Below are positions 27,794 through 41,105 of a stretch of DNA of 61,755 bases, piece by piece. The notes under the pieces were generated by a model. The model worked only from the letters and a program-made list of their open reading frames with translations, made no database searches and had not been told where the DNA came from. A program made the position numbers and the translations under genes. Source of the DNA: Acidimicrobiia bacterium (GTDB taxonomy: Bacteria > Actinomycetota > Acidimicrobiia > IMCC26256 > PALSA-555); NCBI GenBank assembly GCA_035948415.1, contig DASZJD010000086.1:1-61755 (forward strand), written 5' to 3'. Numbering within the stretch: the stretch's first letter is position 1; each line of letters starts with the position of its first letter.

Positions 27794-29028
27794 GGGTTCC
27801 TCGCTCGTGGCCCTCGCTGCTCGAGCAGGTCCCGCACGCGGTCGAGGACCGTGGCCGCGAGCGTCGTCTTCGGCAGGAGCGGGAGCTCCTCGACCGATCC
27901 GTCCGAGTCCAGCAGGATCGCCCGGTTGGTGTCGACCTCGAACCCGGCGTCGGCGGCGGACACGTCGTTCCCGACCACGAGGTCGAGGCGCTTCGCCGCC
28001 AGCTTCTCGGCGGCGCGCGCCCGGAGCTGCTCGGTCTCGGCCGCGAAGCCGACGAGGACCTGGCCCCGCTTGGCGGCGCCGAGGGCGGCGAGGATGTCGG
28101 GGGTGGGCTCGAGGAGCAGCTCGGGGACGCCGTCCTGCTTCTTCAGCTTCTCGGCCGCGGGGGCCTTCGGCCGGAAGTCGGCGACGGCGGCGGCCATGAC
28201 GACGGCGTCGACGTCGTCGTAGCGGCCGAGGACGGCCTCGGCCATCTCCTCGGCGGTCGTGACCGGGACCACCTCGACGCCGGCGGCGGCGGCGCGGTCG
28301 CTGGTGGTGACGAGGGTGACCCGGGCGCCGCGGCGGGCGGCGGCGGCGGCGACGGCGTGGCCCATCTTCCCGGAGGACCGGTTCCCGAGGTACCGGACCG
28401 GGTCGATGGCCTCCCGGGTGCCGCCGGCGGTGACGAGGACGCGCACCCCGACCAGGTCGGCGGGCCCGGCGAGGATCCGGGCCGCGGCGGCGACGATGTC
28501 GGCCGGGTCGGCGAGCCGGCCCGGGCCCGCGTCGCCGCCGGCGAGGGGCCCGACCGCGGGCCCGACGAGCTCGACGCCGCGCCCGGCGAGCGTGGCGACG
28601 TTGGCGCGCACGGCCGGGTGCTCCCACATCTCGGTGTGCATGGCCGGCGCCAGCAGCACCGGGGCTCGGGTGGCGAGGAGGGTGGCGGTGAGCAGGTCGT
28701 CGCCGACGCCGGCCGCGTGCTTGGCCAGGAGGGTGGCGGTGGCGGGCGCCACGAGGACGAGGTCGGCCCGGCGGCCGAGGTGGGTGTGGGGCATCGGCTC
28801 GGGCGCGTCGAAGAGGTCGAGGCGGGCCGGCTCGGAGGCGAGGGCGGTGAAGGTGAGGGGCCCGACGAAGCGTCGGGCGTCGGCGGTGAGGACGGGGGCG
28901 ACGTGGGCGCCGGCGTCGACGAGCTGGCGGCAGACGTCGACGGCCTTGTAGGCGGCGATGCCCCCGGTGACGCCGAGGACGACGAACCGTCCGGCCAGGG
29001 CGGCGCGGGCGTCCGGTTGCGGGGTCAT
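27790..29028 (-). CDS. coaBC: Bifunctional phosphopantothenoylcysteine decarboxylase/synthetase
   Basis: Two consecutive steps of coenzyme A synthesis. 412 residues. CoaC flavin domain about 1-185 with [10 protein letters not shown], catalytic His in MPHTHLGR, and [12 protein letters not shown]; CoaB domain about 195-412 with [36 protein letters not shown] and a following KLKK. ATG start, 28 bases after rpoZ with no obvious promoter or ribosome site in that GC-only gap. Confidence 0.96.
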   Translation of the reverse strand: MTPQPDARAALAGRFVVLGVTGGIAAYKAVDVCRQLVDAGAHVAPVLTADARRFVGPLTFTALASEPARLDLFDAPEPMPHTHLGRRADLVLVAPATATLLAKHAAGVGDDLLTATLLATRAPVLLAPAMHTEMWEHPAVRANVATLAGRGVELVGPAVGPLAGGDAGPGRLADPADIVAAAARILAGPADLVGVRVLVTAGGTREAIDPVRYLGNRSSGKMGHAVAAAAARRGARVTLVTTSDRAAAAGVEVVPVTTAEEMAEAVLGRYDDVDAVVMAAAVADFRPKAPAAEKLKKQDGVPELLLEPTPDILAALGAAKRGQVLVGFAAETEQLRARAAEKLAAKRLDLVVGNDVSAADAGFEVDTNRAILLDSDGSVEELPLLPKTTLAATVLDRVRDLLEQRGPRARNP

Positions 29029-29056
29029 GGGGGCGCGCCGGGGGCCGGGCGCGGCG

Positions 29057-29368
29057 CTACTCCGCGGTGGGCTCGGAGGGCTCGGGCTCGGCGCTCGCCT
29101 CGACGCCCTCGGGCTCCTCGGGGGGGAGCGGGACGGCCTCGATCTTGCCGGCCTCGATCTCCTCGAGCGAGATCGTGAGCGGCTTGCGGGACACCGAGGT
29201 CACCTGGGGCGGGACGATCTTGCCGAGGCCCTCACCGAGCTGGTTGTAGTAGTCGTTGATCTCCCGGGCGCGCTTGGCGGCCAGGGTCACGAGCGTGAAC
29301 TTGGAGCCGACCCGGTCGAGGAGGTACTCCATGCGGGGCTCCATGAGCGAGGCCCGTCGTTCGGCCAT
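29057..29368 (-). CDS. rpoZ: RNA polymerase omega subunit
   Basis: Small RNA polymerase assembly subunit that binds the beta-prime C-terminus. 103 residues: conserved omega core in about 10-75 (EYLLDRVGSKFTLVTLAAKR, AREINDYYNQLGEG) and an acidic Glu/Pro-rich tail. ATG with GGAG seven bases upstream; an internal ATG at codon 9 is a possible alternative. Sits in the conserved gmk-rpoZ-coaBC-metK order. Confidence 0.94.
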   Translation of the reverse strand: MAERRASLMEPRMEYLLDRVGSKFTLVTLAAKRAREINDYYNQLGEGLGKIVPPQVTSVSRKPLTISLEEIEAGKIEAVPLPPEEPEGVEASAEPEPSEPTAE

Positions 29369-29405
29369 GCGGACTCCAAGCGCGCTGGAAGGGCGGGGGG
29401 AACCG

Positions 29406-29437
29406 GCCGGGTGGGGGCCCGGCGGCCCACCATGGTA
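29406..29437 (-). promoter_or_regulatory. rpoZ upstream region: candidate -10 and GC hairpin
   Basis: In the 78-base gmk-rpoZ gap, TACCAT (29432-29437) is a possible -10 on the minus strand. It is followed by a perfect 6-base-pair stem, GCCGGG (29406-29411) with CCCGGC (29418-29423), loop six bases. The stem has no T run, so it reads as a leader structure rather than a terminator. Confidence 0.35.
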
Positions 29438-29446
29438 GCGCAGGGG

Positions 29447-30010
29447 TCAGCGGGCTCGGCGGCGAGCCTCGAAGCGGCGGACGACGTCGTCGACGGCGGT
29501 GGCGAGGTCGTCGTTCACGACCACGGCGTCGAAGCGGTCGGCGAGGCGCTCCTCGGCGTCGGCCTCCTCAAGGCGCCGCTCGAGCGCCGCGGGGGTCGCG
29601 CCCGGGTCGCGCCGTCGGAGCCGCTCCCGCTGCTCGGCCCGGCTCGGGGCCCGCACGAACACGACGTACGCGTCGGGGAGCTGCTCGCGGATGGCGAGGG
29701 CGCCCTGGACGTCGGCCTCGACGAGCACGTCGTCACCGGCGGCGAGGCGCTCCTCGATCGGGCCTCGGGGGGTGCCCTTCAGGTCGCCGTAGACCTCGAA
29801 CCACTCGAGGAACCCGCCGGCGTCGCGCAGGGCCTCGAACTCGGCCCGGGACAGGAACCGGTAGTCGCGGCCGTCGACCTCGTCGGGTCGGCGGGGCCGG
29901 TCGGTGGCCGACACCGAGAACCACAGGTCGGGCTCGCGGCGGAGCAGCTCCCGGTAGATCGTGGTCTTCCCGGCGCCGGAGGGGCCGGTGATGACGAAGA
30001 GGACGCTCAG
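29447..30010 (-). CDS. gmk: Guanylate kinase, probable CTG start
   Basis: Phosphorylates GMP to GDP. 187 residues, normal. P-loop GPSGAGKTT at residues 9-17, GMP-binding stretch VSATDRPRRPDEVDGRDY, then EWFEVYGDLKGTP and the lid. No ATG, GTG or TTG lies in frame near the N-terminus. The best start is CTG at 30008-30010, overlapping the mihF stop as CTGA exactly where other genes here have GTGA or ATGA. Translation would then depend on ribosomes finishing mihF. Downstream rpoZ links nucleotide supply and transcription, a common bacterial pairing. Confidence 0.93.
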   Translation of the reverse strand: MSVLFVITGPSGAGKTTIYRELLRREPDLWFSVSATDRPRRPDEVDGRDYRFLSRAEFEALRDAGGFLEWFEVYGDLKGTPRGPIEERLAAGDDVLVEADVQGALAIREQLPDAYVVFVRAPSRAEQRERLRRRDPGATPAALERRLEEADAEERLADRFDAVVVNDDLATAVDDVVRRFEARRRAR

Positions 30011-30330
30011 TGGACCCGGTCGAAGTGGTCGATGAGCCTCCGCTTCTGGTTGGGGCCGAGGCCCCGGAGCCGCCGGCTCTCGCTGATGTCGAGCTCCTGC
30101 ATGAGCCGGCGGGCCTTCACCTTGCCGGTGTGGGGCATCGCCTCGAGCATGCTGACGACCTTCAGCTTGCCGAGCACCTCGTCCCGCTCGCTGCGCCGGA
30201 ACAGCTCGGTCAGGGAGAGCCGCTTCGCCTTCAGCTCCTCCTTCACCGCCGCCCGCTGCCGCCGGGCCTCGGCCGCCTTTTCGAGCGCGGCGCGGCGCTG
30301 GTCGGGGCTGAGGCTGGGTGGCAGTGACAT
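30007..30330 (-). CDS. mihF: Actinobacterial integration host factor (mIHF)
   Basis: Nucleoid-associated DNA-binding protein essential in mycobacteria. 107 residues, mostly helical and basic. The C-terminal helix-two-turn-helix contains MPHTGKVKARRLMQELDI and RLRGLGPNQKRRLIDHF, the family signature. ATG preceded by GGAGGT five bases upstream. A TATGCT at 30363-30368 just after the pyrF stop may give it a separate promoter. Followed by gmk in the conserved actinobacterial order. Confidence 0.95.
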   Translation of the reverse strand: MSLPPSLSPDQRRAALEKAAEARRQRAAVKEELKAKRLSLTELFRRSERDEVLGKLKVVSMLEAMPHTGKVKARRLMQELDISESRRLRGLGPNQKRRLIDHFDRVH

Positions 30331-30362
30331 CGGTGACCTCCGCGGGGCCGGCGGCGCCGGCG

Positions 30363-30368
30363 AGCATA
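30363..30368 (-). promoter_or_regulatory. Candidate -10 for mihF-gmk
   Basis: TATGCT on the minus strand right after the pyrF TAG. It would give a leader of about 25 bases holding a GC palindrome (CCGGCGCCGCCGG region) and the GGAGGT ribosome site of mihF. No -35 seen. Confidence 0.4.
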
Positions 30369-30369
30369 G

Positions 30370-31083
30370 CTAGCGGTCGCCGCGCCGGCCTGGGGTCGCG
30401 CGCTCCGACAGCGCCGCGTCGACCTCGTCGAGCACCAGCGTCGCGGCGCGCTCGGGGTCGGCGGCCGCGCTCACCGCTCGTCCGATGAGGATCCACTCGG
30501 CACCGGCGCGCACGGCGTCGCCCGGCGTCGCGACGCGCGCCTGGTCCTGGACCGGGTCGGCGCCGAGCCGGATGCCCGGCACCATCGGCGCCAGGCCGAG
30601 GCGGCGCGCCGCGCCGGCCTCGGCGGCCGCGCACACGACGCCGCCGCAGCCGGCGGCGCGGGCGAGCTCGAGCCGGGCCGGGGCGGCGCTGGCGTCGGGC
30701 TCGCTCGTCAGGACGGTCACGGCCAGCGCCACCGGCGGCGGGTGGCCGCCGGCCTGGGCCCCCTCGGCGAGGCCGGCGACGCCGGCCCGCAGCATGTCGA
30801 GGCCCCCGACGGCGTGGAGGTTCACGAGCTCGGCGCCGCGCCGGCCGAGGGCCCGCGCCGCCCGCCCGACCGTGGTCGGGATGTCGAGCAGCTTCAGGTC
30901 GACGAAGACGGCGTAGCCCTCGTCGTGGAGGGCGTCGATCGCGGCGGGGCCGGCGGCGGCGAACAGCTCGTAGCCGACCTTCGCGGTCGCGAACCACGGC
31001 GCGAACCGGCGGGCGCGAGCGAGCGCGTCGTCGAGGTCGTCGGTGTCGAGGACGAGGGCCAGGTGGTCGCGGGCGTCGCTCAC
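30370..31083 (-). CDS. pyrF: Orotidine 5'-phosphate decarboxylase
   Basis: Last step to UMP. 237-residue TIM barrel. The catalytic Lys-Asp array is in FVDLKLLDIPTT (normal DxKxxDIPxT), with LALVLDTDD at the start, VTVLTSEPD in the middle and the phosphate loop VPGIRLGAD later. GTG overlaps the pyrD stop (GTGA). Last gene of the pyrR operon. It belongs to the shorter bacterial class, not the long mycobacterial one. Confidence 0.95.
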   Translation of the reverse strand: MSDARDHLALVLDTDDLDDALARARRFAPWFATAKVGYELFAAAGPAAIDALHDEGYAVFVDLKLLDIPTTVGRAARALGRRGAELVNLHAVGGLDMLRAGVAGLAEGAQAGGHPPPVALAVTVLTSEPDASAAPARLELARAAGCGGVVCAAAEAGAARRLGLAPMVPGIRLGADPVQDQARVATPGDAVRAGAEWILIGRAVSAAADPERAATLVLDEVDAALSERATPGRRGDR

Positions 31084-32024
31084 GGGTTCTCCTCTCGGTC
31101 GGGTGGACGCAGGGCGCCGGTGAGGTCGGCGACGCGGTCGACGCCGCGGCGCCGGCACCAGGCCTCGAGCTCGTCGAGGACGTGGACGGGCGCGCGCGGG
31201 TCGAGGAACGTCGCCGTGCCGACACCGACCGCGGCCGCGCCGGCGAGGAGCAGCTCGGCGGCGTCGAGCCCGGTGCTCACGCCGCCGGTGCCGACGATCG
31301 GGATCCCCGGGTGCTCGCGGGCGACCTCGTAGACGGCGCGCAGCGCGATCGGCTTCAGCGCCGGCCCCGACAGGCCGCCGGGCCCGGCGCCGAGGGCCGG
31401 GCGCCGGGCGTCGGCGTCGACGACCAGCGCGCGCGCGGTGTTCACGAGGGTGAGCCCGTCGGCGCCGGCGTCGAGGGCGGCGGCGGCGATGGCGGGCAGG
31501 TCGGCGACGTCGGGGGCCAGCTTGGCGAGGACCGGGAGGCCGAGCCCGGCGGCGGCGACCGCGCCGACGGCGGCGGCGGTCATGGCGGGGTCGTGGGCGA
31601 ACGGGCGGCCGTGCTCGGCGAGGTTCGGGCAGCTGACGTTGACCTCCACCGCCACGAGCTCCGCGGCCACGGGTCGGAGCGCGTCGGCGCCACGGGCGAA
31701 GTCGGCCACGGCGTGGCCCCAGAGGGAGGCGATGACGCGCGCGCCGTGACCCCGGAGCGCGGGCAGGTCGTAGGCGACCCAGTGGTCGATCCCGGGTCCC
31801 TGGAGCCCGACCGAGTTCAGGAGCCCGACGCTCGTCGGGGCGAGGCGGGGCGGCGGGTTGCCGGGCCAGGCGAACGGGGCCTGCGACTTGGCCGTGACCG
31901 CCCCGAGACGGGACGGGTCGCAGCGGCCCGCCACCTCGTCGCCGTGCCCGAAGGTGCCCGAGGCGGCCACGATCGGGTTCGGCAGCTCGAGGGCGCCGAG
32001 CCGCACCCGCAGGTCGACGGTCAC
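31080..32024 (-). CDS. pyrD: Dihydroorotate dehydrogenase, class-1B-like catalytic subunit
   Basis: Oxidises dihydroorotate to orotate using FMN. 314 residues, no membrane-anchoring N-terminus, so class 1 rather than class 2. Catalytic cysteine in EVNVSCPNL; NSVGLQGPG and the FMN phosphate site IVGTGGVSTG are conserved. Overall layout (ASGTFGHGDEV start) looks like class 1B, whose members need the FAD/Fe-S partner PyrK. No pyrK lies here: carB ends two bases upstream and pyrF overlaps downstream. The electron acceptor is therefore unclear. Confidence 0.93.
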   Translation of the reverse strand: MTVDLRVRLGALELPNPIVAASGTFGHGDEVAGRCDPSRLGAVTAKSQAPFAWPGNPPPRLAPTSVGLLNSVGLQGPGIDHWVAYDLPALRGHGARVIASLWGHAVADFARGADALRPVAAELVAVEVNVSCPNLAEHGRPFAHDPAMTAAAVGAVAAAGLGLPVLAKLAPDVADLPAIAAAALDAGADGLTLVNTARALVVDADARRPALGAGPGGLSGPALKPIALRAVYEVAREHPGIPIVGTGGVSTGLDAAELLLAGAAAVGVGTATFLDPRAPVHVLDELEAWCRRRGVDRVADLTGALRPPDREENP

Positions 32025-32025
32025 G

Positions 32026-35328
<3,303 letters not shown>

Positions 35329-35330
35329 GG

Positions 35331-36413
35331 CTAGCGCGCCCCGGCCATCACGGCGGTGAACTCCTCGAAGAGGTAGGCGGCGTCGTGCGGCCCCGGGCCC
35401 GCCTCGGGGTGGTACTGCACCGAGAAGGCCCGGCCGCCGAGGGCGGTGAGGCCCTCGCACACGCCGTCGTTGAGGTTCACGTGGGTGCGCTGCACGTCGG
35501 CGACGCCGTCGACCTCCACCGAGTAGTTGTGGTTCTGGCTCGTGATCTCGACCCGGCCGCTGGCCTCGTGGCGCACCGGGTGGTTGGCGCCGTGGTGCCC
35601 GAAGTGCAGCTTCTGCTTCGTGGCCCCGAAGGCGAGGCCGAGAAGCTGGTGGCCGAGGCAGATCCCGAAGACCGGCACTCGGTCCAGGAGGGCGCGCACG
35701 GTGTCGACGGCGCCGCGCACCCCCTCGGGGTCGCCGGGCCCGTTCGAGAGGAACACGCCGTCGGGGTGGCGCGCGAGCACGTCGTCGGCCGGCGTCGTCG
35801 CCGGGACCACCTCGACGCGGCAGCCGGCGCCGACGAGGTGGCGGAGCAGCGTGGTCTTGACGCCGTAGTCGTAGGCGACGACGCGGAAGGGCGCCTCGTC
35901 GTCCCCCACGGTGTACGCGCGGTCGGTCGTGACGTCGGCGACGAGGTCGATCCCCTCGGTGCTCGGCGCCCGCGCCGCCGCCGCGCGCACGGCGGGCTCG
36001 TCGGCGCCGAAGGCGCCGGGCAGCGACCCGGCCCGGCGGAGGTGGCGGGTGAGCCGGCGGGTGTCGATCCCGGCGATCCCGGGGACGCCGCGCGCGGCGA
36101 GGTAGGGCCCGAGGGCGCCGGCGGCCCGCCAGCTGCTCGGGCGGTCGGTGAGCTCCCGGACCACGACCCCGCGGCAGAACGGCCGGCGGCTCTCGGTGTC
36201 GTCGCCGTTCACGCCGTAGTTGCCGATGTGCGGGTACGTGAAGGTGATCACCTGCCCGGCGTAGGACGGGTCGGTGATGATCTCCTGGTAGCCGCAGAGG
36301 GCGGTGTTGAACACGACCTCGCCGACGGCGACGCCGCCGGCCGGGTCGGCACCGACCAGCTCGCCCTCGAAGGTGGCGCCGTCGGCGAGGACGAGGGCGC
36401 CGTCGACCGTCAC
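35331..36413 (-). CDS. carA: Carbamoyl-phosphate synthase small subunit (glutaminase)
   Basis: Releases ammonia from glutamine and passes it to CarB. 360 residues: N-terminal CarA-specific domain (about 1-165; [20 protein letters not shown]) and a class I glutamine amidotransferase domain with nucleophile Cys in [13 protein letters not shown] and the His/Glu pair in [15 protein letters not shown] overlaps the pyrC stop (GTGA). Confidence 0.97.
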   Translation of the reverse strand: MTVDGALVLADGATFEGELVGADPAGGVAVGEVVFNTALCGYQEIITDPSYAGQVITFTYPHIGNYGVNGDDTESRRPFCRGVVVRELTDRPSSWRAAGALGPYLAARGVPGIAGIDTRRLTRHLRRAGSLPGAFGADEPAVRAAAARAPSTEGIDLVADVTTDRAYTVGDDEAPFRVVAYDYGVKTTLLRHLVGAGCRVEVVPATTPADDVLARHPDGVFLSNGPGDPEGVRGAVDTVRALLDRVPVFGICLGHQLLGLAFGATKQKLHFGHHGANHPVRHEASGRVEITSQNHNYSVEVDGVADVQRTHVNLNDGVCEGLTALGGRAFSVQYHPEAGPGPHDAAYLFEEFTAVMAGAR

Positions 36414-37699
36414 CGCTGGGCCTCCCCGTCGACGACCACCGGCTCGCCGCCGCGCAGGGTGTGGCGGACCCGCCCCGTGAGCGTGCGCCCGGCGTACGGC
36501 GTGTTGCGGGCCCGGCTGGCGAGCCGGGTCGGGTCGACGGTCCAGGTGGCGGCGGGGTCGACGACGCAGAGGTGCGCGGGCCGGCCGGGCGCGACCGGCC
36601 CGCCGTGGTCCCCGAGCCCGGCGATGGCGGCCGGTCGCCACGAGAGGAGCGCGAGCGCGTCGGCGAGGGTCAGCGTCCCGGGCCCGACGAGCTCGGTGAT
36701 CGTGAGCGCCAGCGCGGTCTCGAGCCCGAGCATCCCCGGCGGGGCCTCCTCGAACGGCCGCTCCTTCGTCTCGGGGGCGTGCGGCGCGTGGTCGGTGGCG
36801 ATGGCGTCGAGGGTCCCGTCGGCGAGCCCGCGCTTGATCGCGGCGACGTCGGCCGGCGACCGCAGCGGCGGGTGCACCTTGAAGAGCGGGTCGAAGCCGG
36901 CGCAGTCAGCGTCGGTGAGCGTGAAGTGGTGGGGCGCGGCCTCGGCCGTGACCCGGAGGCCGGCGCGCTTGGCCTCGGCGATGATCCCGACCGCGCCGGC
37001 GGTCGAGACGTGCAGGAAGTGCACCGGCATCCCCGTCAGCTCGGCGAGCATGCAGTCCCGGGCGACGATGCTCGACTCCGCCACCGCGGGCCGGCCCGGG
37101 ATGCCGAGCCGGCTCGACCACTCCCCCTCGTGCATGTGCCCGCCGGCGCAGAGCGCCGGGTCCTCGGCGTGCTCGGCGATCACCGCGCCGGGCAGGGACG
37201 CCGAGTACTCGAGGGCGTGACGCAGGACGGCGGCGGACTCCACGCAGGCCCCGTCGTCGGTGAAGACGCGCACGCCGAGCGCGTGCAGCTCGCCCATCGG
37301 CGCCAGCGCGACGCCGGCCCGGCCCTTCGTGACGCAGCCCGCGGCGCGCACGTCGCAGACGGAGCGGGCGCCAGCCGCGAGGACGGCCGCGACGACCGCG
37401 GGGTCGTCCAGGGGCGGCTCGGTGTTCGGCATCGCCACCACGGCCGTGAACCCGCCGAGGGCGGCGGCCCGGGCGCCGGTCTCGATGGTCTCGGCCTCCT
37501 CGTGGCCGGGCTCGCGCAGGTGGGCGTGGAGGTCGACGAGGCCGGGGGCGACGACGCAGCCCGACGCGTCGAGGGTGCGGTCCCCGCGGAGGCCCTCGCC
37601 GACGGCGCGGACGAGCCCGGCCTCGACGAGCACGTCGGCGGCGCGCTCGCCGGTGGCGTCGACGACCCGGCCGCCTCGGAGCACCAGCGAGTCAGGCAA
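36410..37699 (-). CDS. pyrC: Dihydroorotase, type I
   Basis: Closes carbamoyl aspartate to dihydroorotate. 429-residue amidohydrolase. Zinc ligands in [11 protein letters not shown] and the late [17 protein letters not shown] and HFLHVSTAG also match. Start is uncertain: the first possibility is TTG at 37699, overlapping the pyrB end by eight bases; a GTG five codons later ([10 protein letters not shown] context) would also give a normal N-terminus. Sits between pyrB and carA as in many Gram-positive pyr operons. Confidence 0.95.
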   Translation of the reverse strand: MPDSLVLRGGRVVDATGERAADVLVEAGLVRAVGEGLRGDRTLDASGCVVAPGLVDLHAHLREPGHEEAETIETGARAAALGGFTAVVAMPNTEPPLDDPAVVAAVLAAGARSVCDVRAAGCVTKGRAGVALAPMGELHALGVRVFTDDGACVESAAVLRHALEYSASLPGAVIAEHAEDPALCAGGHMHEGEWSSRLGIPGRPAVAESSIVARDCMLAELTGMPVHFLHVSTAGAVGIIAEAKRAGLRVTAEAAPHHFTLTDADCAGFDPLFKVHPPLRSPADVAAIKRGLADGTLDAIATDHAPHAPETKERPFEEAPPGMLGLETALALTITELVGPGTLTLADALALLSWRPAAIAGLGDHGGPVAPGRPAHLCVVDPAATWTVDPTRLASRARNTPYAGRTLTGRVRHTLRGGEPVVVDGEAQR

Positions 37700-38614
37700 C
37701 CGGCGCTCCGGAGCCGAGGAGCCGGTACAGCACCGCCATGCGCACGGCGACGCCGTTCGCGACCTGCTCGGTGATCACCGACGCCGGGCCTTCGGCCACC
37801 TCGGCCTCGATCTCCACGCCCCGGTTCATCGGGCCCGGGTGCATGATCAGCGTGTCGGGCTTCAGGCGCGACGCGCGCTCGCGGGTGAGCCCGTAGCGGG
37901 TCGTGTACTCGCGCAGCGACGGGAGCAGCGCCGCGTCTTGCCGCTCGTGCTGGATGCGCAGCAGGTACACGACGTCGAGGGTCGGGAGCAGGTCGTCGAG
38001 GTCGTCGCTGGTCTCGGCCGGCCAGCCCGCCAGCGACTCCGGGAGCAGCGTGGGCGGCGCCACGAGGGTCACCTCGGCGCCGAGGGCGGCGAGGGCCTTG
38101 GCCGTGCTGCGGGCCACCCGCGAGTGCCGGACGTCACCGACGATCGCGACTCGTGCCCCGTCGAGGCCGGTGCCGCGGTGACGGCGCAGCGTCAGCGCGT
38201 CGAGGAGCGCCTGCGTCGGGTGCTCGTGCCGCCCGTCGCCGGCGTTCACGACCGCGGCGTCGACCCAGGTGGCGACCCGATGGGGCACGCCGGCGGCGCG
38301 GTGGCGGACGACGATGGCGTCGACGCCCATCGCCTCGATGGTCTGCACCGTGTCGCGCAGGCTCTCGCCCTTGGCGATCGACGACCCGTTCACGGTGAAC
38401 GCCATCGTGTCGGCGGACAGCCGCTTCGCCGCGGTCTCGAACGAGAGGCGGGTGCGCGTCGAGTCCTCGTAGAAGAGCGAGACGACCGTCTTGCCGCGCA
38501 GCGCGGGGACCTTCGGGATGTCGCGCCGGGTCACCTCGAGGAACGACTCGCCGAGGTCGAGGAGCTCCTCGAGCCCGTCGCGTCCCAGGTCGTCCACGGA
38601 CAGCAGATGGCGCA

Positions 38615-38615
<1 letters not shown>
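37692..38615 (-). CDS. pyrB: Aspartate carbamoyltransferase catalytic subunit
   Basis: First committed pyrimidine step. 307 residues from the ATG at 38615. Carbamoyl-phosphate loop [12 protein letters not shown], the conserved [16 protein letters not shown] and the aspartate-side [12 protein letters not shown] are all present. No regulatory PyrI gene follows. The adjacent gene is pyrC, so catalytic trimers or a complex with dihydroorotase are possible. ATG overlaps the pyrR stop (TGATG). Confidence 0.97.
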
Positions 38616-39286
<671 letters not shown>

Positions 39287-39303
39287 CTTCACGGGCTGGG
39301 TCC

Positions 39304-39309
39304 TGTATA
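39304..39309 (-). promoter_or_regulatory. Extended -10 promoter of the pyr operon
   Basis: TGCTATACA on the minus strand combines an extended TGN with TATACA, close to the TATAAT consensus. The predicted start near 39297 gives a leader of about 45 bases. No -35 is visible in the GC-only sequence upstream. Confidence 0.65.
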
Positions 39310-39358
39310 GCAGCGCGGCGGCGCGACGCGCGCGGACCCCCGCGCCCGCGACCGCCGG

Positions 39359-40255
39359 CTACCGGTTCGGCTGGTCGCCGGCGGCGGCGGCCCTCGCCAT
39401 CTCCTCGAGCCGGTCGAGCATCGGCATGCGCTCCTGGCCGACCTCGTCGAAGCGGGCCGCGATCTCCTCGGGGGTCCAGCGGCCCGCCTTCCGCATGGAC
39501 CGCACCTCCGCGGGCTGGTTCCAGACCGCGATGATCCCGTCGTTGGCCGTGTACACCTGCCCGGTGACGCGCCGGGCGTCGGCGCCGAGGAGGAACACGA
39601 CCATCGGGGCGACGTCCTCCGGCTCGCCCATCTCGAGGCCGAAGGGCACGTTGCCGGACATGCGGCTCTTGGCGACCGGCGCGATCACGTTCGCGGTCAC
39701 CCCGTACTTGTGGAGGCCGAGCGCCGCGCTCCGCACGAGCGAGACGATCCCGCCCTTCGCCGCGCTGTAGTTGGCCTGGGCGACGCTGCCGGCGAAGGCG
39801 CCGGAGGTGAAGCCGATGAGCGTGCCCGACCGCTGGGCCCGCATCAGCGGCGCCGCGGCTCGGAACACGGTGAAGGTGCCCTTCAGGTGCGTCTCCACGA
39901 CCGGGTCCCACTCGTCCTCGGTCATGTTGAAGAGCATCCGCTCCCGCAAGATCCCGGCCACGCAGACCACCCCGTCGATGCGCCCGTAGGTGTCGACCGC
40001 GGTCTGGACGATCCGGGCCCCGCCCGCCATCGTCGTCACCGTGTCCGCCACCGCGACGGCCTGGCCACCGGCGGCGGTGATCTCGGCGACGACGGCGTCG
40101 GCGACCTCGCTGTTCGGGTCCTGGCCGTCGATGCTCACCCCGAAGTCGTTCACGACCACGTTGGCGCCGGCGGCGGCGACGCCGAGCGCGACGGCGCGCC
40201 CGATGCCGCGGCCGGCGCCGGTGACCGCGATCGTCTGGCCGTCCAGGTACCCCAC
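39359..40255 (-). CDS. Short-chain dehydrogenase/reductase, MFP2-like
   Basis: NAD(P)-dependent SDR of 298 residues. Cofactor loop TGAGRGIGRAV (13-23) and VVVNDFG suggest NAD preference, since an Asp follows the second strand. Catalytic Ser, Tyr and Lys fall in GFTSGAFAGS and NYSAAKGG. The NDFG and long insertion (DGQDPNSEVADAVVAEI) resemble the 3-hydroxyacyl-CoA dehydrogenase part of peroxisomal multifunctional enzymes, so an acyl-CoA substrate is plausible but unproven. GTG has GGGAGG four bases upstream. It may be cotranscribed with DUF2017/clpS. Confidence 0.85.
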   Translation of the reverse strand: MGYLDGQTIAVTGAGRGIGRAVALGVAAAGANVVVNDFGVSIDGQDPNSEVADAVVAEITAAGGQAVAVADTVTTMAGGARIVQTAVDTYGRIDGVVCVAGILRERMLFNMTEDEWDPVVETHLKGTFTVFRAAAPLMRAQRSGTLIGFTSGAFAGSVAQANYSAAKGGIVSLVRSAALGLHKYGVTANVIAPVAKSRMSGNVPFGLEMGEPEDVAPMVVFLLGADARRVTGQVYTANDGIIAVWNQPAEVRSMRKAGRWTPEEIAARFDEVGQERMPMLDRLEEMARAAAAGDQPNR

Positions 40256-40281
40256 GGTGCCTCCCTCGTCGGCGGGCGAAA

Positions 40282-40794
40282 CTACTTCGGCACGTCGCCG
40301 AGCAGCGTCTCGACCAGCTCCCCCTCGAGGTACGTGAGCCACGTGTAGGCGGCGATCACGGCCGCGTTCGGGTCGTCGGGGCCGACCTCGCCGAGGTCGA
40401 CCTCGTCGGTGACGCCGAGGCGCGCCCCGAGGGCCAGGCGGGCGTCGTTCAGCACCGACAGCCAGGCGTTCACGTCGTCGGGCTCGAGGTGCACGACGAC
40501 CCGGTCGCGCCGGGCGGGCTGGGCGCCCTCGAGCGTGGCCGCGAGCCGGGTCAGCGCGTCGAGCCGGCCCGCCAGGAGGCCGGGGTGGACGAGCTCCTGC
40601 CACTCCTGCTCGGCCTGCTCCTCGGTCGGGTCGAGGTAGGCGCGGGGGAAGAGCCGCTCCCGGGCGGGGTCGTCGCTCGCCCCGTCGTAGAGGGCGCGCA
40701 GCTGCGCGGGGAGGTCGCGCACCAGCTCGAGCTCGGCGGGCTCGAGCGTCACGTCGAGGCTGCCGTCGCGGCGGCGCGAGAACCGACGCATCAT
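40282..40794 (-). CDS. DUF2017 family protein
   Basis: 170-residue protein of unknown function, regularly found beside clpS in Actinomycetota. Basic start ([11 protein letters not shown]), then LEPAELELVRDLPAQLRAL, a charged middle with YLDPTEEQAEQEWQ, and a C-terminal helix pair ending NAAVIAAYTWLTYLEGELVE. ATG overlaps the clpS stop (TGATG), so the two are probably made together. A link to Clp proteolysis is context only. Confidence 0.82.
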   Translation of the reverse strand: MMRRFSRRRDGSLDVTLEPAELELVRDLPAQLRALYDGASDDPARERLFPRAYLDPTEEQAEQEWQELVHPGLLAGRLDALTRLAATLEGAQPARRDRVVVHLEPDDVNAWLSVLNDARLALGARLGVTDEVDLGEVGPDDPNAAVIAAYTWLTYLEGELVETLLGDVPK

Positions 40795-41105
40795 CACGAC
40801 GAGTGCTCCATCGTGGCCCAGAGCCCGTGGGCGTGGAGGCGGGCGACGTCGGCCTCGGCCTTCTCCCGGTTGCCGTCGGACACGATGGCCTTGCCCTCGT
40901 GGTGGACCTGGAGCATGAGCCGGGTGGATTTCTGGCGCGAGTACCCGAACAGCTTCTGGAACACGAAGACGACGTACGACATGAGGTTCACGGGGTCGTT
41001 CCACACGATGACGAGCCAGGGCCGGTCGACCTCGACGACCTCGTCGAGCTCGGGCTCCTGGACCTCGAGCGGCGCCGGCGGCGCCGGCGGCGCGGTGGAG
41101 CTCAC
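40794..41105 (-). CDS. clpS: ClpS adaptor for N-degron proteolysis
   Basis: Adaptor that brings proteins with destabilising N-termini to the ClpC/ClpA unfoldase. 103 residues: a flexible Pro/Ala/Glu-rich N-terminus (1-28), then the ClpS core with the substrate pocket in [15 protein letters not shown] and helices through [17 protein letters not shown] overlaps the nusB stop (GTGA). Confidence 0.93.
   Translation of the reverse strand: MSSTAPPAPPAPLEVQEPELDEVVEVDRPWLVIVWNDPVNLMSYVVFVFQKLFGYSRQKSTRLMLQVHHEGKAIVSDGNREKAEADVARLHAHGLWATMEHSS

Noticed and set aside
29406-29423. Rho-independent terminator between gmk and rpoZ
   Set aside because: The GC stem has no following T run on either strand. 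No canonical terminator was found anywhere in the window.
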